Assembly (NCBI GenBank): GCA_945877905.1
Contig: CAMDUT010000002.1
Coordinates: 1 to 45,515, forward strand
Origin: Phycisphaera mikurensis NBRC 102666
GTDB taxonomy: Bacteria > Planctomycetota > Phycisphaerae > Phycisphaerales > SM1A02
Direction of reading: 5' to 3'
DNA length: 45,515 nt
Shown here: positions 19,471-27,157 of the stretch, in pieces
How the letters are laid out: every line of letters begins with the position of its first letter
Position numbering within the stretch: the stretch's first letter is position 1
The notes under the pieces: model-generated
Told to the model about the DNA's origin: nothing
Database searches by the model: none
The model's input: only the letters and a program-made list of their open reading frames with translations
Made by a program: the position numbers and the translations under genes

Positions 19471-20111
19471 GGCGCGCTCCCCGCGTCAAGCGACGCGAGC
19501 GCCGCGTCGGCCGCCGCGAGCCCCGCGAGCGATCGCGCGCGCAGCCGGTGCAGGCGGCGCAGCAGCATGGGGTTCGCCACGATCGCGCGCACCACGCGCC
19601 AGATGCGCAGCCGCCCGCGCTCGTCCACCCACGAGCCGATGTCCTTCGGGAGCGTCTCGTCGACCGTGTCGCTGATCCCGCGCACGACGGCCCATTGCCA
19701 TCCGCGCGCCTGCGCCTCGCGCGCGAATGCGGCCGACTCCATGTCGACCACGTCGGCGCGATGGGTGCGCGCCGCGCGGTCCTTCGACTCCACCGACGCC
19801 AGCACGTGGTCGAGCCCCACGATGCGCAGCGGCCCCCCGGCCGCGCCGGGCAGGGTGGGGTCCCATTCCTCGTTCGATGGCCCGATCACGGTGCCCGCGA
19901 CGACGGCCCGTGCGGCATCGAGCGGGGCGATGGCGCCGGCCACCCCCGCGAGCACCACCCGCGCGCCGGCGGGCGGCGCATCGGGGCCGGACGCCCAGCG
20001 TTCGATTCCCGCCCGCCCGGGGCCCGTGCAGTGGTAGGTCCACCCCCGGGCCTTGCCCAGGCGGGCCAGGACGGAACGCTCGAAATCCAAGGGGCAGGCG
20101 ACATGCAGCAT
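19467..20111 (-). CDS. Nucleoside phosphorylase-like protein (PNP/UDP family)
   Basis: 214-residue soluble protein with the purine-nucleoside phosphorylase/MTAN fold signature: an early GVAGAI glycine turn and ADVVDMESAAFAREAQ, in which the Met-Glu contacts the ribose in the family, followed by WAVVRGISDTVDE. It most resembles the divergent group that includes futalosine hydrolase and hopanoid-associated phosphorylases. The exact substrate (futalosine, methylthioadenosine or another nucleoside) cannot be fixed from sequence. The C-terminal tail is Arg/Ala-rich. It precedes nadD in a two-gene unit. Its start lies close to the divergent tRNA promoter region. Confidence 0.75.
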   Translation of the reverse strand: MLHVACPLDFERSVLARLGKARGWTYHCTGPGRAGIERWASGPDAPPAGARVVLAGVAGAIAPLDAARAVVAGTVIGPSNEEWDPTLPGAAGGPLRIVGLDHVLASVESKDRAARTHRADVVDMESAAFAREAQARGWQWAVVRGISDTVDETLPKDIGSWVDERGRLRIWRVVRAIVANPMLLRRLHRLRARSLAGLAAADAALASLDAGSAP

Positions 20112-20125
20112 GGCGGGCAGGGCGG

Positions 20126-20131
20126 TATACT
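20126..20131 (+). promoter_or_regulatory. Candidate -10 element for tRNA-Glu genes
   Basis: TATACT ends 16 bases before the first tRNA-Glu. The core GTATAC is self-complementary, so it could also serve the minus-strand phosphorylase gene that starts at 20111. Confidence 0.45.
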
Positions 20132-20147
20132 GTCTCCCTCGTTCGCC

Positions 20148-20222
20148 GGCCCCATCGTCTAGCCCGGTTCAGGACACATCCCTCTCACGGATGGAACAGG
20201 GGTTCGAATCCCCTTGGGGTCA
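20148..20222 (+). tRNA. tRNA-Glu (anticodon CTC)
   Basis: 75 bases. The acceptor arms GGCCCCA and TGGGGTC pair; the anticodon stem-loop is CATCC-CTCTCAC-GGATG, giving anticodon CTC; the T-arm AGGGG-TTCGAAT-CCCCT is canonical. The D-arm resembles the second copy. The discriminator is A and CCA is not encoded. Confidence 0.95.
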
Positions 20223-20229
20223 CTCCCGC

Positions 20230-20256
20230 AACCGGCGCCCAGTCCAGGCGCCGGTT
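20230..20256 (+). terminator. Hairpin between the two tRNA-Glu genes
   Basis: AACCGGCGCC and GGCGCCGGTT form a perfect ten-base stem with a seven-base loop, followed by TTTCAC. It may terminate transcription from the first tRNA or serve as a processing signal in a joint transcript. Confidence 0.5.
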
Positions 20257-20301
20257 TCACAAGAAGCCCGCGCTTGCTGCGGGCCGCAGCAGCGCCGAAC
20301 C

Positions 20302-20376
20302 GGCCCCATCGTCTAGCCCGGTTTAGGACACCTCCCTTTCACGGAGGTAACGAGGGTTCGAATCCCTCTGGGGTCA
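20302..20376 (+). tRNA. tRNA-Glu (anticodon TTC)
   Basis: 75 bases with the same acceptor stem as the first copy. The anticodon stem-loop CCTCC-CTTTCAC-GGAGG gives anticodon TTC; the T-arm GAGGG-TTCGAAT-CCCTC is canonical. The discriminator is A and CCA is not encoded. Confidence 0.95.
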
Positions 20377-20510
20377 TTCCCGGCGCTTGGCGGTACGCAC
20401 GGGGCCTTCGGGTTGGCCTTCTCGGACTCCTGCGCTCGAACGACCAGCGCGTTCCGTCGCAATCACCGCCCTCGCGCCCGATTCCGTTCGGCGATCCTGC
20501 ATCCCCGGGC

Positions 20511-20516
20511 TACCTT
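20511..20516 (+). promoter_or_regulatory. Candidate -10 element for the beta-helix protein gene
   Basis: TACCTT lies in the roughly 180-base gap after the second tRNA and 56 bases before the chosen ATG at 20573. No clear -35 is visible. The rest of the gap shows nothing I can name. Confidence 0.3.
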
Positions 20517-20572
20517 TCCGTGTCCGCCTCGAACGGGTCACGCTGTCCGTCCGTATGCACCCCCACGATCCC

Positions 20573-22060
20573 ATGCGTCCTACCACCCGATTCGCCGCCC
20601 TCGTCCTCCCCGCCGCGCTCGCCTGCGCGCCCTTCGCCTCGGCCGCCGTCCGCTACGTCGACGCGGGGCTCGCCTCCGGCGCCAACACCGGCACCAGCTG
20701 GGCGGACGCCTACCAGGGCGCCGGCGGCCTCGCGGCCGCGCTCACCGCGTCGGTCTCGGGCGACGAGATCTGGGTGAAGGCCGGCACCTACAAGCCGACC
20801 ACCGGCACCTCGCGCACCGTGTTCCTCACGATGAAGACGGGTGTCGGCATCTACGGCGGGTTCGCCGGTACCGAGACCGCGCGCGACCAGCGGAATTGGA
20901 CTGCGAACGTCACCGTGCTCACGGGCGACCTCCTGGGCAACGACAGCGGCACCGCGAACCTCACCGACAACAGCTATCACGTGCTGGTGGGCTCCGGCGC
21001 CGCGGTCACGGCCATCGTCGACGGGTTCACCGTGAAGGGCGGCAACGCCAACGGAGCCACCGCCAGCAACTACGACAAGGGCGGCGGCATCCTCATCGTC
21101 AACAGCGGCGCGCCCACCGTCCGCAACTGCATCTTCCAGGGCAACCGCTGCACCTTCGGCGGCGGGGCGGGGTACATCTTCGCCGCGCAGGCCACGTTCA
21201 CCGACTGCCAGTTCCTCGACAACGTGGGCGGCAGCTACGGCGGCGCGTTCGACACGAACAACGTGACCAGCACGTTCCGCCGCTGCGTGTTCAAGGGCAA
21301 CAGCGCCGCCCGCGCCGGCGCGTTCGAGACCTACGGCGGCGGCAACACCACCTTCGAGAACTGCCTCTTCGCGGCCAACCGCGCCACCGGCACGGGCGGC
21401 GGCGCCGCGATCTGGATCGGCGTCTCCTCGAGCATCGTGCGCGCCTACAGCTGCACCTTCGCCGGGAACATCGCCACCAGCACCGCGGGCGGCGTCAACA
21501 CGACGAGCCAGGGCACGCTCAACGCCTACAACTGCGTCTTCTGGGGCAACAGCGGCCCCACCGGCCAGACGTCGGCGAACCAGGTGAACGCAGGCGGCGG
21601 CACGAACCTCGTCCAGTACTGCACCGTGCAGGGTGGGTTCACCGGCACCGGCAACCTCGCGACCGACCCGCTCTTCGTGTCCGCGGCGAACGGCGACTAT
21701 CGCCTGCAGGCGACCTCGCCAGCGATCGACTCGGGCTCGAACTCGCTCTTCCCGACCGGCGGCATGACCGTCGACCTCGCGGTGCTTCCGCGGTACGTCG
21801 ACGTGGTCGCCGTCACCGACACCGGCGTCGGCCCGGCACCCGTGATCGACCGCGGCGCGTACGAGCTTCCCGACGCCCCGCCGCCGCCGCCCGCATGCGC
21901 CCCCGACCTCAACGGCGACAACCAGGTCGACGGCATCGACCTCGGCGTGCTGCTGAGCGCGTGGGGCACGAACGGCGAGGGCGACCTCAACGGCGACGGT
22001 TCCGTCGACGGCATCGACCTCGGCGTCATGCTCAGTGCGTGGGGCGCCTGCCCCGGCTGA
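20573..22060 (+). CDS. Secreted parallel beta-helix protein with dockerin-like tail
   Basis: Exported protein of 495 residues. The start at 20573 directly precedes a signal peptide (MRPTTRFAALVLPAALACAP); an in-frame ATG at 20555 would add six residues. The body has the features of right-handed beta-helix 'choice-of-anchor Q' proteins: YVDAGLASGANTGTSWADAY at the N-terminus, repeated short strands such as RNCIFQGNRC and ENCLFAANRA, then DPLFVSAANGDYRLQATSPA and IDSGSN near the end. The C-terminus has two near-identical calcium-loop units (DLNGDNQVDGIDLGVLLSAW and DLNGDGSVDGIDLGVMLSAW) resembling type I dockerin. A carbohydrate-related or surface role is plausible but not shown. Confidence 0.85.
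   Translation: MRPTTRFAALVLPAALACAPFASAAVRYVDAGLASGANTGTSWADAYQGAGGLAAALTASVSGDEIWVKAGTYKPTTGTSRTVFLTMKTGVGIYGGFAGTETARDQRNWTANVTVLTGDLLGNDSGTANLTDNSYHVLVGSGAAVTAIVDGFTVKGGNANGATASNYDKGGGILIVNSGAPTVRNCIFQGNRCTFGGGAGYIFAAQATFTDCQFLDNVGGSYGGAFDTNNVTSTFRRCVFKGNSAARAGAFETYGGGNTTFENCLFAANRATGTGGGAAIWIGVSSSIVRAYSCTFAGNIATSTAGGVNTTSQGTLNAYNCVFWGNSGPTGQTSANQVNAGGGTNLVQYCTVQGGFTGTGNLATDPLFVSAANGDYRLQATSPAIDSGSNSLFPTGGMTVDLAVLPRYVDVVAVTDTGVGPAPVIDRGAYELPDAPPPPPACAPDLNGDNQVDGIDLGVLLSAWGTNGEGDLNGDGSVDGIDLGVMLSAWGACPG
21905..22044 (+). repeat. Two tandem dockerin-like coding repeats
   Basis: Two 63-base units, 21905-21967 and 21982-22044, encode calcium-loop motifs ending in LSAWG. They are nearly identical in DNA, which suggests recent internal duplication. 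Confidence 0.8.
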
Positions 22061-22073
22061 CGCGACGGGCGGC

Positions 22074-22079
22074 TAGCCT
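22074..22079 (+). promoter_or_regulatory. Candidate -10 element for aroB
   Basis: TAGCCT ends six bases before the aroB ATG, and there is no Shine-Dalgarno. It fits the leaderless pattern seen at several genes here. Confidence 0.4.
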
Positions 22080-22085
22080 TCCGGC

Positions 22086-23204
22086 ATGACCGCTCTGCGC
22101 ACCGTGGTGGTCGAGGCCGCCTCCGGACGTTGCCCCATCGAGATCGCGCGCGGCATCGTCCGCCACGTCGGTAACGGCATGGTGGCCGTCGGCCTGCGCC
22201 CCGTGCGCGCGGCGGTGGTGCATGATTCCTGCGTGCCGCTCGACGCCTTCGCGGCGGTCGAGGACTCGCTGCGGGCGGCGTCGATCGACCCCGTGCGCGT
22301 GGGGATCGCGGGGGGCGAGTCGGGCAAGTCGCTCGAGGCGGTGGCGGCGGTCTCGGCGCGCATGCTCGACGCGGGGATCGACCGCACCGGCGCGGTCGTC
22401 GCCGTCGGCGGCGGGGTCGTCGGCGACGTCGCGGGGTTCGTGGCCGCCACGTACATGCGCGGCATCGCGTGCGTGCAGGTGCCGACCACGCTGCTTGCGA
22501 TGGTCGACGCGTCGGTCGGCGGCAAGACCGCGGTGAACCTGCAGCGCACCGACGGGTCGATCGCGAAGAACGCGATCGGCGCGTTCGCGCAGCCCAGGCT
22601 CGTGGCGTGCGACCCCGAGGTGCTCGGGACGCTCTCCGGGCGCGAGCTGCGGTCGGGCCTGGCCGAGTGCGTGAAGCACGCGGTGGTGGCCGACCGCGCG
22701 ATGCTCGCGTGGATCCGCGACCGCGCGGACCGGCTGCTGGCGCACGACCCCGACACGCTGGGGGAGCTCATCGAGCGCAACGTGCGCATCAAGGCGGAGG
22801 TGGTCTCGCGCGACGAGCGCGAGTCGGGCCCGCGCGAGGCGCTGAATCTGGGGCACACGTTCGCGCACGCGATCGAGGCCATGCTTCACGCGCAGTGCAC
22901 GCACGGCGAGGCGGTGGCCATCGGCATGGTGGCCGCGTGCACGGTGGTGCGCGAGCTGGGCGCCGAGGGGGCCGACGGGCTCGAGGCCGAGGTGCGCGGC
23001 ACACTCGGCGCACTCGGGCTTCCCGTGCGCATGCCGGCCCCGCGTCCCGCGGCGGCGCTGCGCGCGGCGATGGACACCGACAAGAAGCGGCGGGGCGGGG
23101 CGCTGCGGCTGGTGCTGCCCTTCGGGCCGAACGACGTGCGCACCCTGGCCGGCGTGCCCGAGCCGATCGTCGAGCTGGCATGGCGCGCGGTCGGCGCGGC
23201 GTGA
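22086..23204 (+). CDS. aroB: 3-dehydroquinate synthase
   Basis: Converts DAHP to 3-dehydroquinate, the second step of the shikimate pathway, using NAD+ and a divalent metal. The 372-residue product has the NAD-binding GGGVVGDVAGFVAATYMRGI segment, VPTTLLAMVDASVGGKTAVN, GLAECVKHAV with a metal/active-site region, and the metal-ligand motif NLGHTFAHAIEA. Its length is typical. No other aro gene is in the window. The start is the ATG at 22086, with a TAGCCT box six bases upstream. A strong hairpin follows the stop. Confidence 0.96.
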   Translation: MTALRTVVVEAASGRCPIEIARGIVRHVGNGMVAVGLRPVRAAVVHDSCVPLDAFAAVEDSLRAASIDPVRVGIAGGESGKSLEAVAAVSARMLDAGIDRTGAVVAVGGGVVGDVAGFVAATYMRGIACVQVPTTLLAMVDASVGGKTAVNLQRTDGSIAKNAIGAFAQPRLVACDPEVLGTLSGRELRSGLAECVKHAVVADRAMLAWIRDRADRLLAHDPDTLGELIERNVRIKAEVVSRDERESGPREALNLGHTFAHAIEAMLHAQCTHGEAVAIGMVAACTVVRELGAEGADGLEAEVRGTLGALGLPVRMPAPRPAAALRAAMDTDKKRRGGALRLVLPFGPNDVRTLAGVPEPIVELAWRAVGAA

Positions 23205-23235
23205 GGCGCGCGGTGCCGGAACGGGCGCGCGGCAG

Positions 23236-23273
23236 GCGCGGGGCGAGTCCTGTGCAGCCCGCGCGCCCCGCGC
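23236..23273 (+). terminator. Hairpin after aroB
   Basis: GCGCGGGGCG (23236-23245) and CGCCCCGCGC (23264-23273) form a ten-base stem with an 18-base loop. There is no U-tract. It probably separates aroB from the ParA-like gene. Confidence 0.4.
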
Positions 23274-23297
23274 GCCGATGAGTCCCCGGTCGTACGG

Positions 23298-24284
23298 ATG
23301 CTGACCCTCGCAATCGTCAACCAGAAGGGTGGCTCCGGCAAGACCACCACGGCCATCAACCTCGCCGCCGCGCTCGCCGAGCGCGGGGAGCGGGTGCTGC
23401 TGGTCGACATGGATCCGCAGGGCCACTGCGCGGCGGGGCTGGGCGTTCCCGAGGCGCGCATCGAGTTCGGGCTGGCGCAGGCGCTCCTCTGCGAGCCCCC
23501 CGGCGGCAGCGACCCCCTGGGTTGGCTGTGGGAGGTGGGGCGTGGCCTTCGGCTGGCGCCGTGCACGGTGTCCCTCGCGGGGCTCGAGAGCGCGCGAGGC
23601 GGGCTCGTGTCGCTGCCTGACCGCGACCGCCGGCTCGCGCGGCTCCTCGAGCGCGTCGCCGGCAGCTTCGACCGCTGCATCATCGACTGCCCGCCGACGA
23701 TCGGCTACCTGACGTTCAATGCCCTGCGCGCCGCCGACGAGGTGCTGGTGCCCGTCGAGACCGGGTACTTCGCGCTCCGGGGCGCCGAGCGGCAGCTCGT
23801 GACGATCGGGGCTCTGGTGCAGCGGATCGGCCGTTCGCTGCCGGTCCGGGTGCTGCCCACGCTTCACCGGGACTCCAGCCAGCTTTCGCACGACATCCTG
23901 GGCGCGATCGGACGGCGTTTCGAGCGCCACCTGGCCCCGGCGCCTATCCGCGAGCACGAGGTGCTGCGCGAGGCGGCCAGCTTCGGGCAGGCCGTCACGG
24001 CGTTCGCCCCCGGTTCGGCCGCCCATGACGACTTCAGGCGCCTGGCCGAGTGGGTGGCCACGGTCGCCGTCCCGGCCCTCGAGCCTTCGGCGGCACCGGA
24101 TGCTGGCGTTCCGGCGTCCAGCGTGTATGGTTCGGACACCCTCGGGGCCCCGTCAGGGGACCTCGACGGGAACGGCCTGCCGAGGCCGGCGGTGACAGGA
24201 CGCGCGGCGGAGCTCGCGCATCGGATGCGGACCTCGGGCGTTGCCGCATCGGGTCGAGAGGCAGGAAGCCTGGAGGAACGATGA
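23298..24284 (+). CDS. ParA/MinD-like ATPase (SIMIBI P-loop family)
   Basis: 328-residue cytoplasmic ATPase. The deviant Walker A motif KGGSGKTT (Lys10 and Lys15) is complete, followed by LLVDMDPQG (Walker A' region) and RCIIDCPPTIGYLTFNAL (Walker B/switch). The mid-section LVPVETGYFALRGAERQL is typical of ParA/Soj. There is no N-terminal helix-turn-helix as in plasmid ParA. The last 70 residues are low-complexity and may link to a partner. No parB or parS sites are adjacent; the overlapping downstream gene encodes a related but degenerate protein. It could position a cellular structure rather than segregate DNA. Confidence 0.85.
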   Translation: MLTLAIVNQKGGSGKTTTAINLAAALAERGERVLLVDMDPQGHCAAGLGVPEARIEFGLAQALLCEPPGGSDPLGWLWEVGRGLRLAPCTVSLAGLESARGGLVSLPDRDRRLARLLERVAGSFDRCIIDCPPTIGYLTFNALRAADEVLVPVETGYFALRGAERQLVTIGALVQRIGRSLPVRVLPTLHRDSSQLSHDILGAIGRRFERHLAPAPIREHEVLREAASFGQAVTAFAPGSAAHDDFRRLAEWVATVAVPALEPSAAPDAGVPASSVYGSDTLGAPSGDLDGNGLPRPAVTGRAAELAHRMRTSGVAASGREAGSLEER

Positions 24285-25576
24285 CCTCGAACGTGGATCC
24301 GTACGGCAGCTTGGCGGCGCTCTTCACGACGCCAGCTTCGCCCGAGACGTCGCATGCGCACGCCGCACCGCGCATCGGCGAGGTGACGACCGTGCTCGTC
24401 GGAAACCTCCCGGTCATGGCCGGGCTCTGGACGACGCAGCTGGCCGACGAGGTGGCGCGCGCGTTCGGCCCCGCCGGCCTCGTGCGCTTCGAGCGCGGCG
24501 AGGTCACGATCGAACTGCTCCGCGCCGACGGGCGCCAGGTGCCTCCCGCGGGCCCGGGCGCGGTCTCGCGCTGGCTGCCTCGCGGCGCCGGCGCACTGCG
24601 GCGCTGGCTGGTGTGCGTTCCGGCCGACACGGCACCGGCGGAGTACATGGATGCCTCCGAACGCATCGTGCTGATGCTCGGTGCCGACGAGGCCGCGGTG
24701 ACCGGCGGCTACCTGCGCCTCAAGCAGCTGTGCGACGAGGGCATCCACCGCGGACGCCCCGTCGATCGCGTGGGCATCGTGGTGGTGGGCGCCTCGCCCG
24801 ACCAGGCCGATGCCGCGTTCCGCAAGCTCGGCGAGGCGGCGCGTTCGTTCCTGGGCCTCGAGGTCGACCTCGTGGCGCGGCTTCCGCGCATCGAGCGCGT
24901 GGAGTCGAGCGCGCGCGCCTCGTACCCGGGCGACGAATGCCCGGGCGTCGGGGCCTTCCTCGGCGAGCTCGCCAACGCGCGCAGCCAGGCCGCGCTCCGG
25001 TTCGACGCCGGGGACGACCTGCCTGCATCCATCCCCATCGACGGCTCGGTGCATCCGAAGTCCGCGCCCGCACGCCCCCAGCCGACGGTGCCCGCCATGA
25101 ACCACGCGCCCGCTGCCCCCGGTCCGTTCGCGGCCGCCCCGAACGGTCATGCGACGCCGCCCGCCGCGCGGTCCGCGCCGGCCTACGCCGCGCTTCCGAT
25201 GGCCGAGCTGCCGCCGCGCCTGGTGCCGCTCCTGCGCGGGCTGCGCCCGCTCGGCATCGCGTGCCCGCTGGCGCCCGAGCTCGAGCTCGCCCTCGACGAC
25301 GAGCACCGCATGCACATCGTCGGCCGCAGCGACCAGCTCGCGCGCGTGCGAACGGTCCGCACGTGGGCCACGATGCACGCCGAGCTCCTCGGCCTCGCGT
25401 TCCCCGAGCTGAAGGGCGGCTTCGAGGTGCGCGAGCGCATCCTGCTCGGCGACGCGCGTGACGCGATCGTGCTGCACGGAACGGGCGCGCTGCTCGACGT
25501 GCTGGTGGTCGCGCAGACGCCGTCCGGCCCGGTGCAGGTGGTGGTGCCCCTCAACGACGCGACGACCTGCGGCTGA
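24281..25576 (+). CDS. Degenerate ParA/MinD-like partner protein
   Basis: 431-residue protein of unrecognised family, translated by overlap with the ParA gene (ATGA) and a GGAGG Shine-Dalgarno at 24272-24276. The first half keeps the layout of a ParA/MinD/FlhG fold, but the P-loop position reads VGNLPVMAGLWTTQLADEVA with no GKT lysine. Later RIVLMLGADEAAVTGGYLRL and RVGIVVVGASPDQADAAF match the C-terminal half of MinD/FlhG-type ATPases. A Pro/Ala-rich linker (about residues 265-305) joins a second domain of some 125 residues that I do not recognise. It is likely a non-catalytic partner of the upstream ATPase; this is an inference from fold pattern and gene order. Confidence 0.65.
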   Translation: MTSNVDPYGSLAALFTTPASPETSHAHAAPRIGEVTTVLVGNLPVMAGLWTTQLADEVARAFGPAGLVRFERGEVTIELLRADGRQVPPAGPGAVSRWLPRGAGALRRWLVCVPADTAPAEYMDASERIVLMLGADEAAVTGGYLRLKQLCDEGIHRGRPVDRVGIVVVGASPDQADAAFRKLGEAARSFLGLEVDLVARLPRIERVESSARASYPGDECPGVGAFLGELANARSQAALRFDAGDDLPASIPIDGSVHPKSAPARPQPTVPAMNHAPAAPGPFAAAPNGHATPPAARSAPAYAALPMAELPPRLVPLLRGLRPLGIACPLAPELELALDDEHRMHIVGRSDQLARVRTVRTWATMHAELLGLAFPELKGGFEVRERILLGDARDAIVLHGTGALLDVLVVAQTPSGPVQVVVPLNDATTCG

Positions 25577-26587
25577 TCACCGCGCGGGCAGCGCCTCGCG
25601 CAGCACGCGCATCCAGTTTCCGTGCATGAACGCCTGGCGGTCGGGCTCGCCCCAGCCGCGCGCCGCGAGCGCGCGGCCGAGCGCGCCGAGCTCCTCGGGC
25701 CGCCCGCACCCGGCCGGGCAGTCCGCGGGCGTGAAGCCGCCGTCGAGGTCGCTGCCGAGCCCGACGCCCGTGCGTCCCGCGATGGCCGCGGCGTGCTCGA
25801 CGTGCGCGACGGCGTCGTCCAGCGTGGCCGCCCGGTCGCGCGCGAGGAACTTCCCGTAGAGGTTCAGGCCCACCACGCCGCCGCGGCGCGCGATCTCGGC
25901 GACCTGCGCGTCGGTGGCGTGCCGCTCGCGCGGGTCCATGAGCGCGCGCATGTTCGAGTGCGTCGCGACGATGCGCCGGTCGGTCGCTCCGCAGAGGTCC
26001 TCGAACGCGGCGTCCGACAGGTGGCTCGCGTCGTGCAGCACGCCCAGCGCGTCGAGCGCCCGCACCATCGCGCGCCCGCCCGCGGTGAGCCCGCCCGCGC
26101 GCGCGTTGCCGCCCGACCACCTCGATCCGTGGGCCCACGAGAGCCCCACCGCGCGCACGCCGCGCGCATGCCACCATGCGGCCTCGTCGGGGGTGCGGAT
26201 CGGGTCGGCGCATTCCATGAGGATCACGATGCCCGGCGCGCCGCCCGGCCGCGCGCACCGTTCGAGGTCCTCGCGCGTGCGCACGATGCGGATGCGGCCC
26301 GCGCGCTCGAAGGCCTCGTAGCGCTCGAGCTGGCGCACGCCCGCGGCATGCGCGCCCTCGAGGTCGTCGTGGCCGGAGTAGCCCCACGCCGCGCCGCCCG
26401 AGCCGAACTCGGTGAAGATGGTGCCGAGGGCGATCCGCACGCCGCCGCGCACGAGCGCCGGCAGCGACGTGCCGCGCGCGGCGTGGTCGGGGTGGTCAAC
26501 CTCGACCGAGGGGCCCAGGAGGTCGAGGTACGCCAGGTCGAGGTGCGCATCCACCCACCACGGGTCGTTCGGAGCATCCGTCGGCAT
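25577..26587 (-). CDS. Membrane dipeptidase-like metallopeptidase (M19)
   Basis: 336-residue TIM-barrel zinc hydrolase of the renal dipeptidase family, which cleaves dipeptides and some beta-lactam-like compounds. The metal-ligand motif DAHLDLAY (HxD) is near the N-terminus. Later motifs include VGLSWAHGSRWSGGN, LHDASHLSDAAFEDL, IVATHSNMRALMDPRERHAT and GLGSDLDGGF. No signal peptide is present, so it may be cytoplasmic. Its stop abuts the stop of the converging gene in a shared TGATCA. The start at 26587 has a TACCTT box eight bases upstream and faces the divergent DUF2752 gene. Confidence 0.9.
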   Translation of the reverse strand: MPTDAPNDPWWVDAHLDLAYLDLLGPSVEVDHPDHAARGTSLPALVRGGVRIALGTIFTEFGSGGAAWGYSGHDDLEGAHAAGVRQLERYEAFERAGRIRIVRTREDLERCARPGGAPGIVILMECADPIRTPDEAAWWHARGVRAVGLSWAHGSRWSGGNARAGGLTAGGRAMVRALDALGVLHDASHLSDAAFEDLCGATDRRIVATHSNMRALMDPRERHATDAQVAEIARRGGVVGLNLYGKFLARDRAATLDDAVAHVEHAAAIAGRTGVGLGSDLDGGFTPADCPAGCGRPEELGALGRALAARGWGEPDRQAFMHGNWMRVLREALPAR

Positions 26588-26595
26588 GGCGCGGG

Positions 26596-26605
26596 AAGGT
26601 ACGCT
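26596..26605. promoter_or_regulatory. Back-to-back -10 elements in a divergent gap
   Basis: In AAGGTACGCT the central TA is shared by TACCTT on the minus strand (for the M19 gene, eight bases from its ATG) and TACGCT on the plus strand (for the DUF2752 gene, 12 bases from its ATG). The whole intergenic gap is 30 bases. Confidence 0.45.
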
Positions 26606-26617
26606 GCACCCCTTCGG

Positions 26618-27157
26618 ATGGCAGCGTTCCCGACGAGTTCACCGCCTGCGGGCGCCCCGGCCGCGATGCCCGATCGCGCCGCGACGTCCCCCGGCCCCAT
26701 GCGCGCCACGCGCCCCGAGCGAACCGTCTGCGCGCTGCTTGCGTTCGGCGCGTTCGCCGTGCTGGGGGTGGCGCTGTGGCTGCGTCCGTCGCCCACGGGC
26801 CTGGGGACGCACGTGGCGCTGGGCCTCCCGCCCTGCGGGTGGGTGGCCGGCTACGACCTTCCGTGCCCCACCTGCGGCATGACCACCGCCTTCAGCCTGG
26901 CCGCACGGGGCAGCCTCTGGGCCTCATTCCGCGTACAGCCCATGGGGTGCCTGCTCGCCGTGGGCACCGCCGCGGTGGCCGTCACGTGCGCGTACGTGGC
27001 CGCGACCGGTTCGCGGCTCGGGCACGTCCTCGGCGCGCGCCTCACGCCGCGCGTGGTGGTCGCGCTCGCCGCGCTCGCGCTGGTGGCCTGGGGCTACAAG
27101 GTGTGGGACCATCGCACGAACGCGCGCGGCCCGGCCGCAGTCGGAGCAACGCCATGA
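26618..27157 (+). CDS. DUF2752 membrane protein
   Basis: 179-residue membrane protein. The DUF2752 hallmark CPTCGMTTAFSLAARG (family CPxCGxTR/TAF) follows a first hydrophobic segment (CALLAFGAFAVLGVALWL), with two further segments after it, giving about three helices. The family is widespread and of unknown function; its paired cysteines are thought to be extracytoplasmic or at the membrane face. The ATG at 26618 follows the TACGCT box. It leads a plus-strand operon with two lipoproteins; its stop overlaps the next start (ATGA). Confidence 0.88.
   Translation: MAAFPTSSPPAGAPAAMPDRAATSPGPMRATRPERTVCALLAFGAFAVLGVALWLRPSPTGLGTHVALGLPPCGWVAGYDLPCPTCGMTTAFSLAARGSLWASFRVQPMGCLLAVGTAAVAVTCAYVAATGSRLGHVLGARLTPRVVVALAALALVAWGYKVWDHRTNARGPAAVGATP

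Noticed and set aside
23298-24284. Plasmid-type parABS partition locus
   Set aside because: No parB or parS-like repeats are seen nearby and the flanking genes are chromosomal housekeeping genes.
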